Source: Nitrosopumilus adriaticus (GTDB lineage: Archaea; Thermoproteota; Nitrososphaeria; Nitrososphaerales; Nitrosopumilaceae). Taken from it: DNA of 64,000 nucleotides. Both the position numbers and the translations under genes were made by a program. The notes beneath the pieces were generated by a model. That model did no database searches. It was not told the origin of the DNA and saw only the letters and a program-made list of their open reading frames with translations. Location of the stretch: contig NZ_CP011070.1 in assembly GCF_000956175.1 (NCBI RefSeq), positions 806,001 to 870,000 of the forward strand, in the 5' to 3' direction. How positions within the stretch are numbered: the first letter of the stretch is position 1; every line of letters starts with the position of its first letter. This document shows positions 54,135 to 61,107 of the stretch, piece after piece.

Positions 54135-54650
54135 CTATTTTTCCAAGATGAACAAAATCCCTAATTGCATAATAATTAATTTTTGAAATATTTTTTTTGG
54201 AATATTTAATCTGTATTTTTTAATCATTGACGAAATTTTCTTTTTTAATCTCCTCTCTGCATCTTTTTTTGATTTAATATCTTGAAGTGATACTGTTAGC
54301 TCTGTCATTAATAATTTTTTAATAATTTCAAATGCCTTTTGATCTCTTTCAGATAATATCGGCTCAATTACTTGATATCTTAAACCTCCTTTAGCTGTCG
54401 GATCTTTAATAATTCCTGCATGTATCTCATTATTGTCCCATTCTAATTTCGATAAGGTCATGAATTGAGGGATTTTTGTATCTTTTTCTTCATTTTTAGA
54501 ATCTGTTTCATTTTTATTTTTATCATGCTTGATTATTTCTTTAGGTTCAGCCTGTAATTTTTGCAATCCTGATAACTTTTCTTTGAATATGTTTAGCCTC
54601 AATTTCAGGTTTAATACATCTCTGATGCGTTTTAACGCATGTTCGTTCAT
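54135..54650 (-). CDS. Pilus assembly ATPase, N-terminal part (frameshifted)
   Basis: This part contains the basic, flexible N-terminus and the start of the secretion ATPase N domain (QVIEPILSERDQKAFEIIKKL). After LNIPKKIF the frame turns into FQKLIIMQLG and stops. In the next frame the sequence reads KINYYAIRDFVHLGKIEPLMRDH, the expected junction to the ATPase part at 52990-54129. The shift falls in an A8 run of the coding strand (T8 at 54191-54198). The two pieces should be treated as one gene. Confidence 0.8.
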   Translation of the reverse strand: MNEHALKRIRDVLNLKLRLNIFKEKLSGLQKLQAEPKEIIKHDKNKNETDSKNEEKDTKIPQFMTLSKLEWDNNEIHAGIIKDPTAKGGLRYQVIEPILSERDQKAFEIIKKLLMTELTVSLQDIKSKKDAERRLKKKISSMIKKYRLNIPKKIFQKLIIMQLGILFILEK

Positions 54651-54724
54651 ATGAACAGCATTTTCCTTTTACTGCTCATCTGCTTAAGAAAACAACTGTG
54701 ATGTCTGATATGTTCATACTTTAT

Positions 54725-54731
54725 GAGGTGA
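54725..54731 (+). promoter_or_regulatory. Ribosome binding site that decides the TTG start
   Basis: The sequence GAGGTGA lies 7 bases before the TTG at 54738. It is one of the strongest Shine-Dalgarno matches in the window and supports this TTG as the start of the Zn-ribbon gene. Confidence 0.55.
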
Positions 54732-54737
54732 AAAAAA

Positions 54738-55892
54738 TTGTTTAGGAAAAAAAATAATGAAAATTCTAAACTCGAATCAAAATCGGGTCACAAAATAGTT
54801 GGTCTAGATAACATATCTTCAATTTTCAAGGGAAACTCAAATGAAGCAAAAATTGAGCCTAAAATAGAAAAATTAATTGAAGAATCTACTAGAATTGATG
54901 ATTCTGATTCTCCAAAACCATCAACCAGTAAGGCAGTCAAATTAATTCAAGAAGTTCAAAAACTCAAAGATAGGACGATAACTCCATTTGTTGATTACAA
55001 CGAGGGTCTGATTTTTTATCCAATTCTTTCAAAAATTGGAGAAGTTCAGGACAACATTACATGTCTGGATGATTTAGTTTCTGATGGAATTTTAGAGAAA
55101 AATATCTATGAAAAATTAATTGTTTGCCCAATTCATCCTGATACTCATTCATCTAGTGTTCGTCTTTATTGCCCAAAATGCCATTCATTGAATGTTGAAA
55201 AACTAAATCTGTTTGAACATAAAATATGTGGGTATATCACAGAAAACACAAATTTTGATTTTACAGATCCTGAAAACTCACGTTGCCCATCTTGCAAGAA
55301 ATCAATTAAAAATTTTGAAAAAGAAATACGTGTTCCCGCAATGTGGTATCAATGCATTGATTGTGTTGAAAAATTTGATAACGCTGTAATCAAATTACAC
55401 TGCAGAAAATACGAGCATGATTTTGATACAAATTCTGGACAATTTGTTCCAACATATTGCTATAAATTAAAAAATTCTGAATCTTCAATCAATTCTGATA
55501 CTAATCAAATCAAAGATGATTTGCTAAAATTATTACAGGGATTCAACTTTGATGCAAATCTCAATATTCAGATAAAGGGTAAGAGCAATAATGTCCATGA
55601 AATTCCAATTTATGGAAAAAGCAATATTACTGGTGAATCAATACTGATCTTTATAAAAAATCAATCTGATGGAATTAATCAGTCCGATATGAATTCTATA
55701 TTAGTTCCCAAACTTGACATTGATCCAACAAAGACATTGCTCTTGACAGTATCTGGAATTAATGACGGTGTTGAAAGTCTTGCAAAACATTATGGAATTC
55801 ATTTAATTGCTGAATCTGATTTCTCTCAAATTATTACACGAGTAGAAAAATTTGTTTCTGATTGGTATTCTGAGAATGGTGGCAAAAAGTGA
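54738..55892 (+). CDS. Zn-ribbon cytosolic protein of the pilus locus
   Basis: The first 90 residues are charged and probably disordered. Residues about 90-250 are rich in cysteines (IVCPIHPDTH, YCPKCHS, RCPSCKK, YQCIDC), enough for two zinc ribbons. The last 120 residues form an alpha/beta domain (ITGESILIFIKNQ, TKTLLLTVSG). It resembles TackOD1-type output proteins found near thaumarchaeal pilus and signalling genes, but I hold that only loosely. Its stop overlaps the first pilin start (GTGA). It may be a regulator or assembly factor of the filament. Confidence 0.7.
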   Translation: MFRKKNNENSKLESKSGHKIVGLDNISSIFKGNSNEAKIEPKIEKLIEESTRIDDSDSPKPSTSKAVKLIQEVQKLKDRTITPFVDYNEGLIFYPILSKIGEVQDNITCLDDLVSDGILEKNIYEKLIVCPIHPDTHSSSVRLYCPKCHSLNVEKLNLFEHKICGYITENTNFDFTDPENSRCPSCKKSIKNFEKEIRVPAMWYQCIDCVEKFDNAVIKLHCRKYEHDFDTNSGQFVPTYCYKLKNSESSINSDTNQIKDDLLKLLQGFNFDANLNIQIKGKSNNVHEIPIYGKSNITGESILIFIKNQSDGINQSDMNSILVPKLDIDPTKTLLLTVSGINDGVESLAKHYGIHLIAESDFSQIITRVEKFVSDWYSENGGKK

Positions 55893-56419
55893 AAAATGTC
55901 TTTTCAAATCATTTCTTAAAAAATCGTAGAGCAGTCAGTCAAGTAATGGGTAGTGTGGTGATATTGGGAATTGTTAGCTCCGTAGGTTCCGTGATTTTAT
56001 TTAATGGGATGAATAGCATTAGTGCTTTTACATATGATCTTTCTTTCCATGAGGCCTCAAAAAATCAAATTCATCGTGAAGATTTGGTATTTGAGCATGT
56101 CCGATTTGAGCCTAATACGGATAATTTAGAAATTGATTTGGCAAATATTGGCTCTGTTGAATCTACTATTGCCAGTATTACTATCATAAATATTGATAAT
56201 CAGGAAATTATTACGAATTGGGTAGATCTAGATCAAACTATTCAGCTAAAAGACAATCAGCAAATAATTTTGGATCTAATTGATGACACTCAAATTATAT
56301 TGGCTCAAGGTTCTGGAACATGGAATGATCCTGCCTATGTCAATTCTGAATATAGGATATCATTAACAACTACTAGGGGAAATTTCTTCACAACTGTAGC
56401 TAGTCCATTTAATACATAA
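55889..56419 (+). CDS. Type IV pilin-like protein 1
   Basis: A class III signal peptide is clear: LKNRRA is followed by VSQVMGSVVILGIVSSVGSV, so the prepilin peptidase should cut after the alanine and leave the hydrophobic helix for filament assembly. The head domain of about 130 residues is beta-rich (FEHVRFEPNTDNLEIDLAN). The start is a GTG overlapping the upstream stop. It is one of four proteins with such a signal in this locus. Confidence 0.9.
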   Translation: MKNVFSNHFLKNRRAVSQVMGSVVILGIVSSVGSVILFNGMNSISAFTYDLSFHEASKNQIHREDLVFEHVRFEPNTDNLEIDLANIGSVESTIASITIINIDNQEIITNWVDLDQTIQLKDNQQIILDLIDDTQIILAQGSGTWNDPAYVNSEYRISLTTTRGNFFTTVASPFNT

Positions 56420-56422
56420 AAA

Positions 56423-57124
56423 ATGACATCAAAAAATCATTCTAGTACACAGAAAAAAAATTCTCGATTGAAAAATAGACGGGGAATTACTGATATTATC
56501 AGTACGATGATGTTAATGGCTGTAACTGTTACTGGTGCTAGCACATTAACTTATTTTATGAATGATGCATTTCTTTCTGGAAATTTAGGTACTACCTCAA
56601 CTCTTGAGGCATCGTCTTTGAATATTTTGCTTTTAGCATATGATACTCGGGATTCTTCAGGATTACTGACATTGACTGATGTTGATAACAAATATGATTC
56701 CCTTTTGTGCCGTTCTGGGTGCAGTAGTAACCCAAATAATATTCCTGCTAATGATGGTACAGAATTTATTGTCATTCAAATTCAAAATAATAATCTTAAT
56801 TCAATTTTTCTAGAACATCTTTCTATAAATGGCCAACGCTACTCTTGGGATATTTCTACATCTGGTGTTATGTTAGATACTACTATCCCATTAATCAACG
56901 GCAAATATCCTGCAGACGGAATGTTTTCAATTTTACCTGTTACCGTAGGACCAATTATTCAAAATGAAAATACTGAAATTCAAAGTGGGCAAACAGTAAA
57001 CCTTCTTGTAAAATTAGATTCTGTTGGAACTGATATTCAATTGAATAAAGGGATTAGATTGCTTTTAAATTCGGGACAAATTCAACCTGTGGAATTTTTA
57101 CTTGAAAGTGGTGGTGCACAATAA
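56423..57124 (+). CDS. Type IV pilin-like protein 2
   Basis: After a basic N-terminus (RLKNRRG) comes ITDIISTMMLMAVTVTGAST, a class III signal peptide and membrane helix. The head of about 180 residues is beta-rich with two cysteines close together (LLCRSGCSS), suggesting a disulfide. The gene starts 3 bases after the stop of pilin 1. Confidence 0.9.
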   Translation: MTSKNHSSTQKKNSRLKNRRGITDIISTMMLMAVTVTGASTLTYFMNDAFLSGNLGTTSTLEASSLNILLLAYDTRDSSGLLTLTDVDNKYDSLLCRSGCSSNPNNIPANDGTEFIVIQIQNNNLNSIFLEHLSINGQRYSWDISTSGVMLDTTIPLINGKYPADGMFSILPVTVGPIIQNENTEIQSGQTVNLLVKLDSVGTDIQLNKGIRLLLNSGQIQPVEFLLESGGAQ

Positions 57125-58902
57125 AATTCCAATTAAAGAATTTTGCAAAAAATAGACGTGGTCTTTCCTCTGTTGTTGGAGCATTATTCTTTACAGTATT
57201 GATGGTTGCTGGTTTCTCAGTTTTGAGTTTGGCATTGGATGCTCAAACTGATATTGTTACAACACAGAGAATAGTTTCAGATGTTGAGCTAAAAAAACAA
57301 CAAGAACGATTTGGAATTGCCGTATCTACTGATTCTAGCAACAAATTAGATATTTCTGTGACTAATTTTGGTCAAAATCCAGTTGAAATCTCTAGTTTTT
57401 GGATTATTAACAAAACTCTTGCTACTCAACCTGCCACTCGTTATACTGTAAACTATGATGACTCTTTTGTTACGGGTGGAATTCCTTCATCAATACTTGC
57501 TTCTCAAACACTCTACATGATCCCTGATTCGTATGATATCAAAGTTATGTCTTCTTTGGGTACTATTGAAATTGCAGAATTAGTTGTAGGACCTGGCGGT
57601 TCTTCAGTTAATAATTTACGTTCTGTTCTTGTAACTGATCCGCCTGATGTAATTTTGGGACAAAATGTAACAATTGCAATGGTTGTGACAAATACTGGAC
57701 AATTAAAAATTAATGATGTTGCACCTTCAAACATATCTGTTAATCCTTCAGGAGTCGTTGTTGGAACTTCTGGTCCTAATCTTCCTTCAGTTGATTTGAT
57801 TCCTGGTGAATCTTTTTTGTTTTTGTGGGATTATAATATTGATGGGACTGCCGATACTAGTATTGATTTTTCAAATTTTGCAACTGGATTGGATGTAAAT
57901 AATAATTTAATTCAGAGCAATATTGCATCTGACAAAAGTGTATTGCGGGATAGTGCAAATTCAACGTCTGAGGAATTAATTGTTCTGACACAAGATCTTC
58001 TGGCAAAACCTGAACTGTTCATTGTAATGCCTGCTCCTTTTGGTGAATCTGGACAACAAGGCGTATGGGGAATTAACGTTGTTAATCCTATTGAAAAAGA
58101 TCTTGAAGTCAGTAAAATTGTGATCACTGCAACATCTACAAGATATACTGGCGGTGATGAAATTTTTACTGATAACAACGGTAATGCTTGTCAAGCAGAA
58201 CATGTTGATTTAAGCTTGGGTGGGACATGGAGTTGTCCTATGCCTAATCAATTAATGTGGAAAAGTCTCAGTAGTCCTGTTTCTGTTCCTGGTTTATCGA
58301 CTGTTCCGTTTTTAGCTCTAGTTGAACCTGGTTTCATTGGCAGTAGTGGGGATTTCCTTGAAACCGTCCCTGTTGATGTTAGTGTCTATACTACATTAGG
58401 ACAATTTGGAAAATCAGGATACGGGACATCATATAATGAAGGATCTACGACATTACCAAATGTGTATCTTACAGATGTTCCAGGGTCTTCTAGTAATGCA
58501 AATATTCTTTCAAGTATTGACAGCATATCTAGTGGGAGTGTAGTTAAACTAAATGCCACTTTGACTGATTTTGATGATAATCTTAGTCATGTAATTCAAG
58601 CAACAGATTCTAGATTGATAATCAACGTCCCTAAAGGTTGGACCTCTCCTTCCATAATCAACGCTCCTGGATTCACAATGGATCCTATTGAAACATTTGC
58701 AGATGGCTCTTCACAAATAGTTGGAGTGCTAAATTCTGATATATCTAGTACTGCAGATACTCAAACTATAGAATTTCAAGTAACTGCTCCAACTGTTACT
58801 TCTACACAACTATATGTCATGTATGTTCTAGCAGATGGGATTAGTAGTGGGGATGTTGCTATTGGTCCATTAGCTGAAATAGTATTACAAGTAATTCCTT
58901 GA
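57121..58902 (+). CDS. Large pilin-like protein 3 with Ig-like ectodomain
   Basis: The frame upstream of the first ATG/TTG (57199) encodes KNFAKNRRGLSSVVGALFF, a perfect class III signal peptide, so translation must begin earlier. The only plausible codon is an ATA at 57121 that overlaps the previous stop (ATAA). No ATG, GTG or TTG exists in frame before 57199. The roughly 590-residue protein then has a long extracellular part with CARDB-like repeats (NVTIAMVVTNTGQLKIND) and a C-terminal beta domain. This is far larger than normal pilins and could sit at the filament tip. Confidence 0.8.
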   Translation: MKFQLKNFAKNRRGLSSVVGALFFTVLMVAGFSVLSLALDAQTDIVTTQRIVSDVELKKQQERFGIAVSTDSSNKLDISVTNFGQNPVEISSFWIINKTLATQPATRYTVNYDDSFVTGGIPSSILASQTLYMIPDSYDIKVMSSLGTIEIAELVVGPGGSSVNNLRSVLVTDPPDVILGQNVTIAMVVTNTGQLKINDVAPSNISVNPSGVVVGTSGPNLPSVDLIPGESFLFLWDYNIDGTADTSIDFSNFATGLDVNNNLIQSNIASDKSVLRDSANSTSEELIVLTQDLLAKPELFIVMPAPFGESGQQGVWGINVVNPIEKDLEVSKIVITATSTRYTGGDEIFTDNNGNACQAEHVDLSLGGTWSCPMPNQLMWKSLSSPVSVPGLSTVPFLALVEPGFIGSSGDFLETVPVDVSVYTTLGQFGKSGYGTSYNEGSTTLPNVYLTDVPGSSSNANILSSIDSISSGSVVKLNATLTDFDDNLSHVIQATDSRLIINVPKGWTSPSIINAPGFTMDPIETFADGSSQIVGVLNSDISSTADTQTIEFQVTAPTVTSTQLYVMYVLADGISSGDVAIGPLAEIVLQVIP

Positions 58903-58911
58903 ATATTTCTT

Positions 58912-58940
58912 AAAGTGATTTATAAAATTACTTTGTTTTT
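58912..58940 (+). terminator. Terminator of the pilin operon
   Basis: A 10-bp stem (58912-58921 with 58925-58934, one G-T pair) has a 3-base loop and is followed by GTTTTT. It lies 10 bases after the stop of the large pilin-like gene and before the convergent gene. Confidence 0.6.
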
Positions 58941-58968
58941 ATTCTGAGAAAAAAAAGAAAAAATGATG

Positions 58969-60345
58969 TTATTGACCCATAGTTGGATCAATCATAACAT
59001 AATTGATTTTGTAGACTTTGCCAGCGTTAAGTTCTGCACATCCAAGGAATACCATTAGATTATCTGTTGGATCTTCTGGTGGCATGTCCTCATCATCATA
59101 TAGGAATTCCGATTCACTGTTGTGAGGTATTATTCTCTCTAGCGTGCATTCTGCATTCTCAGCCCCAATAAGTGGATCAAGCGTTTCTTCTACTACACTA
59201 AATAAGACAATTGTAGTAGTTGAACTAAGTTCCGAATCGACAATTCCGATGTTTCCTTCTGTTCCCATCATCTCTATACATGGCTCTGTTTTGATTCCAT
59301 CTACATAATTATCACAACTATCTTTTGTTGGTAGACCTACACCGTCTCCGTCAATTTCAATTTCCATTGAATTATTTTGGAAGACTATGCCGCCTGGTCC
59401 GCCTGAACCATCCCCATTGTCATCATTATAGATTGTACATGAGACAGTTTTGTCTTTTTTAATCATAAATGATTCATTAGTTGTTGCTGGGCATTTCTTG
59501 TCTCCTGAAATGAGAACTTCGGAATATGATTCAGTGACTGTTGATGCAATTATTTGACTTAATTTGTAATCTCCCTTAGGAACTTCTACAGAATGTATGG
59601 ATGGATCCAGTGAATCTTGAACCAAATCAAATGTAGCACCTAATTCATCAGTTACTTTGTATGAGAAATCTTCTAACATGGCTTTTCCGCCATTGTCTTT
59701 TGTAAGTGCATTTCTAATCACAATCATCCCTGTTTTTTCAGGTTCTGGATCATCCCCACATGTGAGAGGATTTGATGCCGAAATTGATGTTTTACCATCT
59801 TTCAAACCGTCTGTGATTTCTAGAGAATACCCATTATCACTTTCTGTTTGTCCGATGTATAGATCCTGTGAACATGATGTGTGTATTTCAATTGATGAAA
59901 CTAGATCATCGTCATCATTTTCTACTATTTTGTAAATTGCAAAGACTGTGTTTGAATTTAACTTTTCTTTACCAAAACTGGATGATTCAATTTGATAATC
60001 CCCCATATTGGTAACATCTACAATACTTGTTAATTTTTTGTCTTCATTGCCTATGTAATTGATTTTCTTATAAATTTCAATTCTAAATTCACTGTCTATC
60101 TCTGAACTTGGGGTAGAAAATTTGAACTTTAGTGTGTCTGGTTTCTCACAATCACATGGATCTTTTGGAACATCTTCACCACAATCATCATCATAATTAT
60201 ATCCATAATATCCGTGATCACAATCATCATCATCATAATTGCCGCCATATGTTGAAAATGCATTTGGAGTTGCTGTTACAAATCCACCAATTATCAAAAT
60301 TGATGCAATTGCTGAGATTGTCAAAGTCGTCTTTAATTTTGTCAT
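58969..60345 (-). CDS. Secreted Asp-rich surface protein
   Basis: A signal peptide (about residues 1-30, TISAIASILIIGGF) is followed by an unusual Asp/Gly/Tyr-rich stretch (YGGNYDDDDCDHGYYGYN) that could bind calcium or metals. Several beta-rich modules with cysteine pairs follow. There is no membrane anchor. It is divergent from pilin 4. The function is unknown; acidic surface proteins of this type are common in the group. Confidence 0.78.
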   Translation of the reverse strand: MTKLKTTLTISAIASILIIGGFVTATPNAFSTYGGNYDDDDCDHGYYGYNYDDDCGEDVPKDPCDCEKPDTLKFKFSTPSSEIDSEFRIEIYKKINYIGNEDKKLTSIVDVTNMGDYQIESSSFGKEKLNSNTVFAIYKIVENDDDDLVSSIEIHTSCSQDLYIGQTESDNGYSLEITDGLKDGKTSISASNPLTCGDDPEPEKTGMIVIRNALTKDNGGKAMLEDFSYKVTDELGATFDLVQDSLDPSIHSVEVPKGDYKLSQIIASTVTESYSEVLISGDKKCPATTNESFMIKKDKTVSCTIYNDDNGDGSGGPGGIVFQNNSMEIEIDGDGVGLPTKDSCDNYVDGIKTEPCIEMMGTEGNIGIVDSELSSTTTIVLFSVVEETLDPLIGAENAECTLERIIPHNSESEFLYDDEDMPPEDPTDNLMVFLGCAELNAGKVYKINYVMIDPTMGQ

Positions 60346-60468
60346 TGCCTTGACATATTTTCATGACTACAAATCAGGGATGTTGTAATGTTTGAACAAC
60401 ATTTGAAGCTGCTGTGTTGTTTGAACACAAATTGCTTTAACATCTCTTTCGCTTTTAATAACTTTAGA

Positions 60469-61056
60469 ATGACAAAACTACAGTCAAAACAAAACAAGTT
60501 GACTTCAAGAAGAGCAGTTGCTCCAGTTATAGCAACACTTCTTTTGGTAGCAATTGCCGTAGTAGGTGGAAGTATTGTCTTTGTGTTTTCACAAGGATTC
60601 TTTAGTTCTGCACAAATTAGTGGTTCACCCAACATCGAATCAATAAAGTTCACTGGTTATGATGCTTCAGATGGTGTTGATTTGTTAAACCATGATGGTA
60701 CAACATTTTCTGCAGGAAACACTGCAGGCAATGGACTTGTAGTAGATGAAAATGTAGTAATCTACATACAAAGTAATAGTGTAGGCAAGCTTACGCTAGG
60801 TGAAGTACGATTTGGCGGTACTGTCTACAACTACACTAATATTGCTCCAACTACCGGTGATTACCAAATCCTTACAAGAGGTCCAGGTACCATTTTGACT
60901 ACATCGTCACCAGAAATTCAGCCTGGACAACAGGTATCAATTATTCTGCAGCTTGACGAAAATATCAAAAATGGTAGAGATACTCAGTTGAAATTATCAA
61001 CTGCAAACGGCGCCGTCTTTGTGGGAACTATAGTAGCTGGTCAGCAAAGTGGATAA
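60469..61056 (+). CDS. Type IV pilin/archaellin-like protein 4
   Basis: The start is placed at the ATG at 60469 (MTKLQSKQNK). The signal is KLTSRRA followed by VAPVIATLLLVAIAVVGGSI, the classic archaeal Pilin_N pattern. The head of about 150 residues is beta-rich, with VVIYIQSNSVGKLTLGEVRFGG. Upstream in-frame codons from 60388 lack a signal-peptide character. It is probably a main filament subunit because it is separate, compact, and followed by a strong hairpin. Confidence 0.92.
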   Translation: MTKLQSKQNKLTSRRAVAPVIATLLLVAIAVVGGSIVFVFSQGFFSSAQISGSPNIESIKFTGYDASDGVDLLNHDGTTFSAGNTAGNGLVVDENVVIYIQSNSVGKLTLGEVRFGGTVYNYTNIAPTTGDYQILTRGPGTILTTSSPEIQPGQQVSIILQLDENIKNGRDTQLKLSTANGAVFVGTIVAGQQSG

Positions 61057-61095
61057 CTCCACCCTTTTTTCCTTTTTACGAAAAAAAAACGGAGT
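61056..61095 (+). terminator. Terminator-like hairpin after pilin 4
   Basis: ACTCC at 61056-61060 pairs with GGAGT at 61091-61095. The inner part pairs T tracts with an A9 run (CTTTTTACGAAAAA), giving a long, partly mismatched hairpin. It lies right after the stop codon and before the start of the large surface protein gene, so it would reduce read-through. Confidence 0.5.
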
Positions 61096-61107
61096 AAAAA
61101 CTGAAAA

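Noticed and set aside
60132-60353. His-rich plus-strand ORF
   Set aside because: It is the antisense shadow of the Asp/Gly/Tyr-rich part of the secreted protein at 58969-60345; Asp codons GAT/GAC read as His-like codons on the other strand.
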